DNA from: SCTG01 sp964384595
GTDB lineage: Bacteria > Nitrospirota > Nitrospiria > Nitrospirales > NS-4
NCBI GenBank assembly: GCA_964384595.1
Contig: CAYLLY010000003.1
Location: 1-64,000 of the forward strand
Length of the DNA: 64,000 bases
Reading direction: 5' to 3'
Within the stretch, counting starts at the first letter, position 1. Each line of letters opens with the position of its first letter. Made by a program: the position numbers and the translations under genes. Of the stretch, positions 18,827-27,180 are shown in pieces. The notes under the pieces were generated by a model. The model worked only from the letters and a program-made list of their open reading frames with translations, did not search any database and was not told where the DNA came from.

Positions 18827-18842
18827 AGGCAAGGATCATGCT
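18827..18842 (+). promoter_or_regulatory. Possible sigma-54 promoter for the porin-like operon
   Basis: AGGCAAGGATCATGCT has GG and GC dinucleotides exactly 12 bases apart (18828 and 18840) and matches most of TGGCACG-N4-TTGCT, but the -12 box reads ATGC. It lies 41 bases before the ATG at 18883. It is weaker than the other sigma-54 sites in the window. Confidence 0.4.
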
Positions 18843-18882
18843 CTAGGTGCAAGGGGCGCTCTGTTCATCTGGAGGTTATACC

Positions 18883-20322
18883 ATGCGAAGGTGGGCACAA
18901 ATAAGCGGAACGGTCTGCGGAGTTGCGGCAATTGCCGCTCTTGTGTGGGTGGCGCCGGCGCTGGCGCAAAGCACGCAGGAAGAGATCGATGCGATCAAGA
19001 AGCGGGTGGGGCAGTTGGAGGAAAAGCAGAAGAAGGCCGAATGGACCGAAAAGCTCAAGATCAGCGGGCAGCTGGGCCTACGGACGGAATTCATCACCAA
19101 TGAGAATTTCAACACAGGCGATGAAGAGCGCTGGCGCGAGCGGGTCCGCATCCGGTTGCAGTTCACTTACGATGTGAACCCGCAGTTCATGGCGGGATTC
19201 CGCCTGAGCACGGGGGATCCGCGGTTCCCGAGCACCGGATGGGAGACCTTCGGGGGCGGCAGCAGTGGTTCCGGCACTAATGTTACCGCCGACGGCTTCG
19301 AGAACAGCAGCTCCAGGTTCCGCGTCGGCTTTGACCGTGCCTGGGTGACGTGGAAGCCGACCTCGGCGCTGAAGCTGAACTTCGGCAAGTTCGAGCTCCC
19401 GTTCTTCAAGCCCCAGGCGGTCTGGGGGTCTGGCATCTGGTGGGACGACGACGTGCAGCCGACGGGCGCCTCGCAGACCCTCAGCCTTCCGACCGGCGGC
19501 GCCCTCAAGTCGTTGCGGCTGACCTTCGGCGAGTTCCTCTTCCAAGAGCTTCGAGACGATTTGAACCCGGCCCGGGGCTCCGGGTGGGTCGGCGGGCAAC
19601 TGAGCGGTGTGGTGGCCCCGACGCCTGACATAGATGTCTCGGCCGGGCTTGGGTTCTACTCGTTTATGAATCCCCACCGGCTGGTCCAGGGAGGCACGGG
19701 CGGGATGATCACCCTGGACAGCGGCAACTACAACAACCGGTACACCAACCGGACGACTTTTCGTGGTTTTGCTCCAAGCGCCAACTGCGGCAACAGCTTC
19801 ACTACAAGCTGTGGAGACCTTGTTTCCGAGTACCAGTTGCTGAACCTCAGTTTTCAGGGAGACATCAAAACCGGACGCTATCCGATTCTGCTCACGGCGG
19901 ACTACATCAACAACGTGGGGGCCAGCGCTGACCCCCTGACGAAAACCGGCCACAAGAACAACGCGTTCCTTGTGGGAGCCGCCGTCGGGTCCACGAAGGA
20001 TCCCGGAAACTGGCGCTTGGGCTACTGGTATTATTACAGCCAGGCCGACTCGGCCCTCGCGATGTTCGTCGATGATGATTATCAGTTTACGAACGTGAAG
20101 AGCCACATCATTGATTTCCAGTATCGGATTTGGAAGGGTGTGCTGCTTCAGTGGGACAACTACTTCCAGAAGTTCGAGGACTCCCAGCTCGCCAACATGC
20201 AAGGGATCCCTGCAGGGACGGGGTGCACGGCGGCAGGTATTGGGGGAGCAGGAACGGGGTGTACGTTCTTTTCTGACCCGCTCAAGTGGCGGAGCCGAAT
20301 CAGCGTGCTGGTGAATTTCTAG
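18883..20322 (+). CDS. Outer-membrane porin-like beta-barrel protein
   Basis: Start 18883 has GGAGG 8 bases upstream and gives a signal peptide (MRRWAQISG..., ending APALAQ). A short coiled coil (about 28-55, EEIDAIKKRVGQLEEKQKK) precedes a barrel of alternating hydrophobic strands ending in a C-terminal aromatic residue (ISVLVNF), as in outer-membrane proteins. About 479 residues; similar in build to putative porins with an N-terminal trimerisation helix. Inserts contain cysteine pairs (C-GNSFTTS-C; CTAAGIGGAGTGC). It is first gene of a probable operon with the two genes that follow. The solute is unknown. Confidence 0.82.
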   Translation: MRRWAQISGTVCGVAAIAALVWVAPALAQSTQEEIDAIKKRVGQLEEKQKKAEWTEKLKISGQLGLRTEFITNENFNTGDEERWRERVRIRLQFTYDVNPQFMAGFRLSTGDPRFPSTGWETFGGGSSGSGTNVTADGFENSSSRFRVGFDRAWVTWKPTSALKLNFGKFELPFFKPQAVWGSGIWWDDDVQPTGASQTLSLPTGGALKSLRLTFGEFLFQELRDDLNPARGSGWVGGQLSGVVAPTPDIDVSAGLGFYSFMNPHRLVQGGTGGMITLDSGNYNNRYTNRTTFRGFAPSANCGNSFTTSCGDLVSEYQLLNLSFQGDIKTGRYPILLTADYINNVGASADPLTKTGHKNNAFLVGAAVGSTKDPGNWRLGYWYYYSQADSALAMFVDDDYQFTNVKSHIIDFQYRIWKGVLLQWDNYFQKFEDSQLANMQGIPAGTGCTAAGIGGAGTGCTFFSDPLKWRSRISVLVNF

Positions 20323-20338
20323 TAGACCCTGTTCGGTA

Positions 20339-21355
20339 ATGGACAGCGAAGCCCAGATCGCCATGCCACCGGCCGATGGCGAGATCGTGTGCGCCTGCTA
20401 CAACCTGAGGCGGCAAGATCTGCAGTCCATGCTCGCGGCCGATCCGGCGCTGTCCTTCGAAGCGCTGATGAACGAGACGGGGGCCGGCAAGCTCTGTACG
20501 GCCTGCATGCTCGATCTCGAGTACCATTTCGTGACGCTTCCGCGAACCGGCAGGACCGGAGGGCCCTGGCTTCGTGTTGATCCGGTCCAAGCGCCCACGT
20601 TCCGGCGGCGAGTCTGGCGTCTCCTGGATCGCCTCTCACCCCTGATGCCCGTGCCGCTGACCGAGTACATGCCCGTGCTGACCGGCGACGGGATCGAGCA
20701 GTGGGTCTGGGTGGCCAACCACTCATTGCTCTATGACGACAAGGAACGCCCTCCGGACTTCGACGTGGTCATAACGGTGAGAGACTCGGAAGGGCGGGTC
20801 AGATATCGGGAAGCGCACGGGATTGCCCAGGGCGCCGCCTTGCATCTGAACGTGTCCCAATTTCTGCCCCTGCCGGAACGGCAGCCGGGACCTCCACTGC
20901 CCGGGATCGGGTCCGTCACGATCGAGAGGCGCGCCCTCAGGCCGGGGTTCCGCGGGACAATCCGGCCGCAGATCGAGATCATCGCGCCGGCCGGCAGTTG
21001 TGCCGTACACACGCAGGCTCCCAGCGTACACCCTGCTGCGCAATGGTTCCCGAATCTCTACCGGCCGCGCGATGAACGGCTGTTCTTCAGTATCGTGAAC
21101 GCCTCCCGGGGACCGCTGGAGGTCGAGTTCGCTTATCCGTTCGACGCTGCCCGAAGGGGTATTGCCCCCGTCGTCGAAACGGTGCGGGTGCCACCGGGCG
21201 GAGCGCGTCTGCATGAGATTGTCTTGCCGGAAGCCGAGGCGGTGCGGTTCGTCGATCGGCTGTACAGCATCCGATGGCGATCGTCCGGCGCAAGAAAGGT
21301 TCACGTACTGTGCGCGACTCCGGCCTTGGACCGGTTTTCAATCGATCACCTGTAG
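20339..21355 (+). CDS. BFD-type [2Fe-2S] domain fused to a beta-rich domain of unknown function
   Basis: The protein has 338 residues with no signal peptide. Residues 15-62 have the bacterioferritin-associated-ferredoxin pattern: C18-x-C20 and, after 32 residues, C53-x2-C56, in the context VCACYNLRRQDL and GKLCTACM. That predicts a [2Fe-2S] cluster. The remaining 270 residues are beta-rich and similar in style to the next gene; I recognise no family. The ATG is 17 bases after the porin stop and the next gene starts 9 bases after this stop, so the three are probably co-transcribed. A cytoplasmic redox or iron-sensing role is possible. Confidence 0.75.
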   Translation: MDSEAQIAMPPADGEIVCACYNLRRQDLQSMLAADPALSFEALMNETGAGKLCTACMLDLEYHFVTLPRTGRTGGPWLRVDPVQAPTFRRRVWRLLDRLSPLMPVPLTEYMPVLTGDGIEQWVWVANHSLLYDDKERPPDFDVVITVRDSEGRVRYREAHGIAQGAALHLNVSQFLPLPERQPGPPLPGIGSVTIERRALRPGFRGTIRPQIEIIAPAGSCAVHTQAPSVHPAAQWFPNLYRPRDERLFFSIVNASRGPLEVEFAYPFDAARRGIAPVVETVRVPPGGARLHEIVLPEAEAVRFVDRLYSIRWRSSGARKVHVLCATPALDRFSIDHL

Positions 21356-21363
21356 GACGCCAT

Positions 21364-22200
21364 ATGTCGTACCCGTTCATCTTCCCGTGCATCGTGCATC
21401 TGCCGGCCGGATATGACTGCACCATCCCCCTGCCGTATGAGAGTGTCGCGGATCGGCTGATCGGGGGCAATGGGACGGTCACCTACGGGGTCCAGGTTTT
21501 CTGCGCCGGCGCGAAGCGGGCCGAGTGGAGCGAGAAGCTCATCTTTGCAAACGGCGGCTTGGTCGGACCCCCGCCTGACCCATTCACCTGGCGGGACGCG
21601 GGCGAGGACTGGGGTGGCAACTCCGGCTACCTTGAATTGAGCTTGCAGGCCGCCGATGCCCGTCCGATATTTCATGCCCGGGCGCCGATCAGCTTTTACT
21701 CGATCTATACCAAGCCTGGGAAGAAGGCCTTCTTCTCCGACAACGCGTACAAGTATGGGGCCCCGCCGGTCATCGCCCAGATCGCGGCGTTCGGCCGATT
21801 TGTGGAGGGCTATCCGGTCGTTCATCTCGACCGGGAACGTGACCTCGGCCAGACGCTCGCCCTGATCAATCCCTATAAGAAGGTGGTCAGTGCCCGCATC
21901 TTCACCTGTGACGGCCGGGCGCTCGGGCCGTTGAAGGTCCAGCCGGCCAGCGTGCGCCTCATTCGGCTGACGGATTTGTTGCGGCCTGATGAGACCTCAT
22001 GGGCGGGACAGCTCCAGCTCACCGCCAACAATCGGGTGGTGACCTACGTCATGATGCATTCGTTGCGGAGCCCGTGCGTCTTATCGGACCATGAGCACTT
22101 GGATGTTTTCCGCAGCGATCCGACTCATATCCCGGCCTTTCAGCTTCTCCGGCGCCGGATCGGTCAGCTCCTTAGGTCTCGGGGGTTCGTCATAAGGTGA
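21364..22200 (+). CDS. Conserved-looking beta-rich protein of unknown function
   Basis: The ATG at 21364 is chosen: it lies just past the stop of the preceding gene, whereas the longer ORF (21274) would overlap it by 80 bases. The protein has 278 residues, no signal peptide and no TM helix. The sequence (FPCIVHLPAGYDCTIPLP, WGGNSGYLELSL, SFYSIYTKPGKKAFFSDN) suggests a beta-sandwich fold. It follows the BFD-domain protein and may be its partner. Function unknown. Confidence 0.7.
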   Translation: MSYPFIFPCIVHLPAGYDCTIPLPYESVADRLIGGNGTVTYGVQVFCAGAKRAEWSEKLIFANGGLVGPPPDPFTWRDAGEDWGGNSGYLELSLQAADARPIFHARAPISFYSIYTKPGKKAFFSDNAYKYGAPPVIAQIAAFGRFVEGYPVVHLDRERDLGQTLALINPYKKVVSARIFTCDGRALGPLKVQPASVRLIRLTDLLRPDETSWAGQLQLTANNRVVTYVMMHSLRSPCVLSDHEHLDVFRSDPTHIPAFQLLRRRIGQLLRSRGFVIR

Positions 22201-22439
22201 GATGACCGGCTGGGACCGCGACTCCGCATTGGGACATTCTTTCCCGATTCGGCGAAATGACTTGAAAACACAAAGACTTGCCCCGGTTCGGCGGCGTTCG
22301 CAGCTGCTGAAGGCGTCTCATTGTACGGGGAGAAGAAGGCGCAACAGCCCTACGCAGGCATACAGGCCATCCGCCGGAATCCATCGTTTTTTCAAGTCAA
22401 TAGGCCGCGCCACCCAGGAAGCTCCTTGGGGAAAGCTGA
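22201..22439. other. Leader region upstream of the respiratory operon
   Basis: This is the 5' part of the 383-base intergenic region ahead of the gene at 22584. It contains a dyad, GGGA/TCCC in TGGGACATTCTTTCCC (22230-22245), about 200 bases upstream of the sigma-54 promoter, a spacing suited to an enhancer-binding protein. Short ORFs here (22202-22582, 22321-22569) have no convincing start and no protein-like composition. Confidence 0.4.
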
Positions 22440-22455
22440 TGGCATCGCCATTGCT
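22440..22455 (+). promoter_or_regulatory. Sigma-54 promoter of the dihaem/Rieske/molybdopterin operon
   Basis: TGGCATCGCCATTGCT matches TGGCAC-N5-TTGCW almost perfectly, with GG (22441) and GC (22453) exactly 12 bases apart. Transcription would begin near 22466, leaving a leader of about 118 bases before the GTG at 22584. It would need an NtrC-type activator such as the one at 13894-15270. Confidence 0.7.
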
Positions 22456-22583
22456 GTATCCGAAGAAAAGGGAAAAGGGAAACCTGCAAGCCTTGGTTCG
22501 AGAAAGGGGGGATGGTGCAAGGAGGTCGGAGCAAGGAGCAGGTTCGAGAAAAGGCGTAAGACAGCCTGAAAGGGGGGAGTGAA

Positions 22584-23786
22584 GTGGAGAGAAAAAAGAA
22601 CAAACTATGGACATTCGTCATTTTGCTGTTCGGTGTGGCGATTGTGGCGGCTATGACGATGGCGTGGACCGCCTGGGCCGGAAACAACGAGGGCAAGACC
22701 CCTCGTCCGCTCGCGGCCCTGCCGCCGGGCCCGCACCCGGGACCGGCGGACAACCCAACCACTCCGGAGAAGGCCAAGCTGGGGGAGTTGCTCTTCTTCG
22801 AGCAGCGGTTGTCGGGTGACGGGAGCACGCCCTGCTCCAAGTGCCATGATCCGAAGCAGGGATGGGGAACGACGGACGATCTCTCGATCGGCTATCCGGG
22901 GACGCAGCACTTCCGCAACTCGCACACAGTCCTCAACACCGGTCACCTGAAGAAGTATTTCTGGGAGGGCCGGGCCACGAGTCTTGAGGCCCAGGCCGGC
23001 GGCGCGGCGGGCGGGCAATCGGCCGGCAATCTCCAGTTCGACATAGGGGAGGCCCGGATGCGCCAGGTGCCGGAGTACCGGGAGATGTTCATGAAGGTCT
23101 TCGGCGAACTGCCGACCTGGGACAACGCGGCGCGGGCGATCGCGGCCTTCCAGCGGACGTTGAACTCGGATCCAAAGGTAGTCCCGTTCGACCGTTACAT
23201 GAACGGCGACAAGAGCGCCATGACCCCGCAGCAGGTCAAGGGCATGGAGCTCTTCAAAGGCAAGGCCAACTGCATCGCCTGCCACGATGGGATGATGTTC
23301 ACCGACGAGGACCATCACAATCTCGGCCTGCCGCGCAACCCGGCCTTCGACGACGATCCGCTCAGGCAGATCGAGTTGCGGTTCCGCATGAAGTCGAACG
23401 GCATCCAGAACTACAACGAAGTGGACGAGGATTTGGGACTCTACATGGCGACCCACCGGACGCAGGACATCGGGCGGTTTCGCACCGAGAAGCTGCGTGA
23501 GTCGAAGCACACGGCGCCGTACATGCACAACGGCGTCTTTTCCACGCTGGAGGAAGTCGTCGAGTTCTACGACAAGGGCGGCGAGGAGCCGGGCAAGTTC
23601 AAGGGCGTCAAGGACCCGCTCATGAAACCGCTGGAGCTGACGGCCGACGAGAAGAAGGCATTGGTGGCGTTCCTCGAGGCGCTCAGCAGCCCTGAGACTC
23701 CGTTCAAGGACATCAACCCGGTCCTGCCGAAGGACGGGATCGTCACGGTGGACAAAAAAGTCGTGCCGCTGCCGGCCGGCAAGTAG
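22584..23786 (+). CDS. MauG/cytochrome-c-peroxidase-type dihaem protein (IdrP-like)
   Basis: GTG start behind GGGGGGAG. The protein has 400 residues with an N-terminal hydrophobic segment (8-29) that exports or anchors it in the periplasm. Two c-type haem sites, C84-x2-C87-H88 (CSKCH) and C230-x2-C233-H234 (CIACH), plus LSGDGSTPCSKCH and RTEKLRESKHTAPYMHNG, identify the bacterial dihaem peroxidase/MauG family. A paralogue lies at 27946. In known iodate-reductase loci two such proteins (IdrP1/P2) accompany the Rieske and molybdopterin subunits and are thought to remove H2O2. The same role here is inference. It is first gene behind the sigma-54 promoter. Confidence 0.9.
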   Translation: MERKKNKLWTFVILLFGVAIVAAMTMAWTAWAGNNEGKTPRPLAALPPGPHPGPADNPTTPEKAKLGELLFFEQRLSGDGSTPCSKCHDPKQGWGTTDDLSIGYPGTQHFRNSHTVLNTGHLKKYFWEGRATSLEAQAGGAAGGQSAGNLQFDIGEARMRQVPEYREMFMKVFGELPTWDNAARAIAAFQRTLNSDPKVVPFDRYMNGDKSAMTPQQVKGMELFKGKANCIACHDGMMFTDEDHHNLGLPRNPAFDDDPLRQIELRFRMKSNGIQNYNEVDEDLGLYMATHRTQDIGRFRTEKLRESKHTAPYMHNGVFSTLEEVVEFYDKGGEEPGKFKGVKDPLMKPLELTADEKKALVAFLEALSSPETPFKDINPVLPKDGIVTVDKKVVPLPAGK

Positions 23787-23804
23787 GTAGGAGGTACAAC
23801 GACG

Positions 23805-24428
23805 ATGGACGAGAAGGAAACCAAAGACAGCAAACTGAAGATGCTCAAGGAATTGGGCGAGGATGTGGGATGCATGACGCGCCGCAAGCTGCTCTTCCTG
23901 GGCGGCTTGGCCACGGCCACGACGCTGCTCCCGCCGGCCGTTGCGGACACGCTTGCCGCGGCGCCGAAGGCCAAGCCCAAGGAGGCGTCGAAGAAACCGA
24001 CGCCGGTGGCGATGCAGAGCACGCATTACCCGAGAAAGAAAGTCGGCAAATTGAGCGCGTTGAAACAGGACGAGCCGGTGAAGATCTCCTATCCGGCCGA
24101 GCATCCGAATCACAAGGCGCTGCTCATCAAACTGGGCGTGCCGGCGCTCGGCGGCGTGGGTCCGCAGAAGGACGTGGTGGCGTTCAGCGCGCTGTGCGTC
24201 CACCAGGGCGGACCGCTCGAAGACCGGTACAACGCGAAGGAAAAGATCATGGGGCCGTGCGAATTCCATCTCTCAATGTACGATCTCACGAAGCACGGGA
24301 TAATCACGAGCGCGTCGGCGACCCAGAACCTCCCGCAAGTTGTGCTGGAGGTGGAAGGGGACGACATTTACGCGGTAGGGATGCAGGGGCTCATCTACGG
24401 GTTCCCGGACAACCTGCTGCCCGTCTAG
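23805..24428 (+). CDS. Rieske [2Fe-2S] subunit, AioB/IdrB-like, Tat-exported
   Basis: The protein has 207 residues. A twin-arginine motif (TRRKLLF, R26-R27) and hydrophobic stretch to about residue 48 predict Tat export of a folded cofactor protein. The Rieske ligands are C131-x-H133 (CVHQGG) and C152-x2-H155 (CEFH). The extra disulfide cysteines of many Rieske proteins are absent. This is the small-subunit partner of the molybdopterin protein that starts 18 bases downstream, as in arsenite oxidase (AioBA) and iodate reductase (IdrBA). It should pass electrons between the Mo/[3Fe-4S] subunit and a periplasmic cytochrome or cupredoxin. Confidence 0.9.
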   Translation: MDEKETKDSKLKMLKELGEDVGCMTRRKLLFLGGLATATTLLPPAVADTLAAAPKAKPKEASKKPTPVAMQSTHYPRKKVGKLSALKQDEPVKISYPAEHPNHKALLIKLGVPALGGVGPQKDVVAFSALCVHQGGPLEDRYNAKEKIMGPCEFHLSMYDLTKHGIITSASATQNLPQVVLEVEGDDIYAVGMQGLIYGFPDNLLPV

Positions 24429-24446
24429 ACGTAAGGGGGTGAAGAC

Positions 24447-27116
24447 ATGAGTAAGGCAGGAATCAACGTATCATTCGCCACCGTCGTTCCGGAGGACAAG
24501 GTCCCGCTGCCTCCGCCCGACGCGAAGATCTATCCCACGGCCTGTGACTATTGCGTCGTGGGGTGCGCGTACCGGGCGATCGTCTGGCCGGTCGGCAAGG
24601 AGGGCGGCCCGAAAGCCAATCAGAACGCCTACGGCGTGGATTTCCCGATCACCGAGGCGCAGGCCGGGAACTGGGCCACGCCGGAGCAGCACACGATCGT
24701 GCTGAAAGACGGGGAGCCGCACCACTGCATCGTAATTCCGGCGATCAGCGAGCGGGTGAACCGCTCGGGCAACCACAGCATCCGGGGCGGGAACATCGCC
24801 CAGAAGTGTTACAGCCCGGTGAAGCCGACGTCGGACCGGCTCCAGACGCCGCTGATGCGGGTCCGGAATGTGCTGGTACCCATCTCCTGGGAGGACGCGA
24901 CCACCATCACGGCCGAGGTGGGGAAGTATGTGCTCGACAAGTACGACGAGCTGGCCTACGGGGCCCAGACCTTCTCGTACCAGTTCTGGGAGAACACCTA
25001 CGCGATTACCAAGCTCCTGCTGCAATCCATCGAGACGCCATGCTGGGCGCACCACGACAAGCCGTCGGCCCAGGGCGACGCGGTCGGAATGGAGGATGCG
25101 GGGATCGACACGTTCGGCTCGGCCTATGAGGACTTCAAGCTGGCCGAGGTGATCTATATCTCAGGGGCCGACCCCTACGAGAACCAGACCATCATGTTTA
25201 CCGAGTGGATCATGGACGGGGGCGCCAAGTTGATCAATGCGCTGCCCCGCAAGTCCACGGGGGCCGCGTACGGCGAGAAGAACGGCGGCCTGTTCCTCCA
25301 GGTCATTCCGGGCACGGACCCTGTGCTGAACAACGCGATGTGCCGGGTCATCATCGAGAACGGCTGGGAGGACAAGGAGTTCATCGCCAAGTGGTGCGCC
25401 GACGACGAGGAGATTGACTGGGGCATGGGTCGCGGCGTCCGCAACACGCCCTGGCAGTGGCGGACGACGCGGTGGGGCGTGTCCTTCGCGAAGTGGAAGG
25501 ACTGGCTCCTGAAGGACGAGTTCACGACGCTGGAATATGCGGAGAAGACGACGGGGGTTCCGCGCGCCAAGATCGTGAAGGCGGCGGAGATGCTGACCGG
25601 CGGCGGGAAGGGCCCGCGCCCGAAGGCGTCCTTCCTCCATGAGAAAGGCAACTACTGGTCCAATAACTACCTGAGCTCGACCTCGTTCTGCAACCTGGGG
25701 CTCATCTGCGGCGCCGGAACGAAACCCGGGCAGCGGATCAGCCGGTGCGGCGGTCACCAGCGCGGTGGGATGGGCGCGGCGCCGTATCCCATCACGAAGA
25801 CGCCGCAGCGGTTCGGGCGGATCGGCCGGCTGGCGATGGATGTGGACCGGTGGATCTTGAGCAACAACCTTCGGTTCCTGTGGGTGATCGGGGCCCAGAA
25901 GCTCGAGAACTCCTGCGCGAATGGCGCGCTGCACGACTATTTCCGGCAGCATGTGACCCTGTCGCCTCATCAGATTGACAGTACGGATCCGAAGCGGGCG
26001 ATCGAAGTGCTCAAAGCGCGGGTGGACAACCAGGATATCGTGTGCGTCAACTCGGAAATCTATCTGCGGACGTTCGGCAACCAGTACGCGGACATCGTGA
26101 TGCCGGCGGCGACCTGGGGCGAAGAGGACTTCACTCGCGCGCAAGGCGAGCGGGTGATGCGGATCTATTCCAAGTTCTACGACCCGCCGGGCGACGCGAA
26201 GCCCGATTGGTGGATCATCTCCCAGGTGGCGAAGAAAATGGGGTTCGAGGGGTACAACTGGAAGTCCTCCCAAGATGTCTTCAAGGAGGCGGCGCGCTTC
26301 TCGCGCGGCGGGATTCTGGAGTACGCGCCGTTGTTGCCCTACGCCAAGCTCAAAGGGAAGGAGCCCTATGAGTTGCTGCGGGAGCGGGGCGCCATGGGGT
26401 ACCAGACGCCGCTGCGGCTGCACGACGGCGAGCTGATCGAGACCAAGCGGACCAACGACGAAACGGCGGCGCCCATGATCGAGACCCCGCAGGGGATCTC
26501 GACCATGCAGAAGCGGCTCTCGGGATTTACCCGGCCGTCCGGCAAGGCGCTCCTGCACAAGGTGGACTGGAAGCTCTACAAGGACTTCCACGAGGCCATC
26601 AGCCCCAAGAAGGAGAAGGGCGAGCTGTGGGTTACCAACGGGCGGGTCAACGAGATCTGGCAGTCGGTCTTCGACGACATGCGGAAACCGTACATCATGC
26701 AGCGGTATCCGATGAACTTCGTCGAGATCCACCCGGAGGACGCGAAGGCGCGGGGGATCGAGAACGGCGACATCGTGTCCATGGAGAATGACGAGGTCTT
26801 TGTCCAGACCGGCGGCTTCTACTTCCTGCGGGATTCGGACGCGCTGTTCACGAGCCTGATGAAGAACGGCCACATCAAGACGACCAAGGGGTCGGCGACG
26901 GCCATGGCGATCGTGACGGATGCCGTGCAGCCGGGGCTGGCATACCAGTACTTCCTGTGGCCGGGCGCGAGCGGCAACGCGCTGGCGCACAATGTGCCGG
27001 ATCCGATCACCAATGCCCCGCGCTACAAGACGGGGAAGGCGGTGATCAAGAAGATCGGCACGCTGCCGGATCGCCTGAAGGCGCGCATCACGTGGGCGAA
27101 CAAGAACGCGGTATAG
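24447..27116 (+). CDS. Molybdopterin oxidoreductase, arsenite-oxidase/iodate-reductase (AioA/IdrA) type catalytic subunit
   Basis: The protein has 889 residues. The N-terminal cluster motif is C33-x2-C36-x3-C40-x70-S111, exactly the AioA pattern, with Ser in place of a fourth Cys, so a [3Fe-4S] cluster is expected. Aligned by eye to Alcaligenes AioA, the arsenite-site residues correspond as H195 to H203, E203 to D211, R419 to R433 and H423 to H437: three identical and one Glu-to-Asp change. There is no Cys, SeCys or Ser obviously placed as Mo ligand, as in AioA. It has no own signal peptide and is expected to travel with the Tat-exported Rieske subunit. With dihaem peroxidases on both sides the context is that of idrABP1P2. 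Substrate could be iodate, arsenite, antimonite or something else. Confidence 0.9.
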   Translation: MSKAGINVSFATVVPEDKVPLPPPDAKIYPTACDYCVVGCAYRAIVWPVGKEGGPKANQNAYGVDFPITEAQAGNWATPEQHTIVLKDGEPHHCIVIPAISERVNRSGNHSIRGGNIAQKCYSPVKPTSDRLQTPLMRVRNVLVPISWEDATTITAEVGKYVLDKYDELAYGAQTFSYQFWENTYAITKLLLQSIETPCWAHHDKPSAQGDAVGMEDAGIDTFGSAYEDFKLAEVIYISGADPYENQTIMFTEWIMDGGAKLINALPRKSTGAAYGEKNGGLFLQVIPGTDPVLNNAMCRVIIENGWEDKEFIAKWCADDEEIDWGMGRGVRNTPWQWRTTRWGVSFAKWKDWLLKDEFTTLEYAEKTTGVPRAKIVKAAEMLTGGGKGPRPKASFLHEKGNYWSNNYLSSTSFCNLGLICGAGTKPGQRISRCGGHQRGGMGAAPYPITKTPQRFGRIGRLAMDVDRWILSNNLRFLWVIGAQKLENSCANGALHDYFRQHVTLSPHQIDSTDPKRAIEVLKARVDNQDIVCVNSEIYLRTFGNQYADIVMPAATWGEEDFTRAQGERVMRIYSKFYDPPGDAKPDWWIISQVAKKMGFEGYNWKSSQDVFKEAARFSRGGILEYAPLLPYAKLKGKEPYELLRERGAMGYQTPLRLHDGELIETKRTNDETAAPMIETPQGISTMQKRLSGFTRPSGKALLHKVDWKLYKDFHEAISPKKEKGELWVTNGRVNEIWQSVFDDMRKPYIMQRYPMNFVEIHPEDAKARGIENGDIVSMENDEVFVQTGGFYFLRDSDALFTSLMKNGHIKTTKGSATAMAIVTDAVQPGLAYQYFLWPGASGNALAHNVPDPITNAPRYKTGKAVIKKIGTLPDRLKARITWANKNAV

Positions 27117-27128
27117 GGGGAACGAATC

Positions 27129-27157
27129 TGGGGGACAGATTTGAAATCTGTCCCCCA
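27129..27157. repeat. Perfect 14-bp palindrome between the molybdopterin and cupredoxin genes
   Basis: TGGGGGACAGATTT and its exact reverse complement flank a single central G. It lies between the stop at 27116 and the ATG at 27181. In RNA it would form a very stable hairpin without a T-run, so it may stabilise or separate the upstream mRNA instead of terminating. The sequence resembles GGGGACAGAT-type REP elements; it may be a recent insertion into the operon. Confidence 0.85.
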
Positions 27158-27180
27158 TCAAATCAGGGAGGATTAGAGCG

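Noticed and set aside
22321..22569. 82-residue ORF in the leader of the respiratory operon
   Set aside because: Would overlap the sigma-54 promoter, has no ribosome binding site and no protein-like pattern.
22605..24269. 554-residue minus-strand ORF in the dihaem/Rieske region
   Set aside because: Shadow of the + strand genes, which have CxxCH, Tat and Rieske motifs and ribosome binding sites.
24447..27116. Identification of the molybdopterin subunit as nitrite oxidoreductase NxrA
   Set aside because: It is about 250 residues shorter than NxrA, is paired with a Rieske subunit instead of an NxrB-type four-cluster protein, and has the AioA cluster motif.
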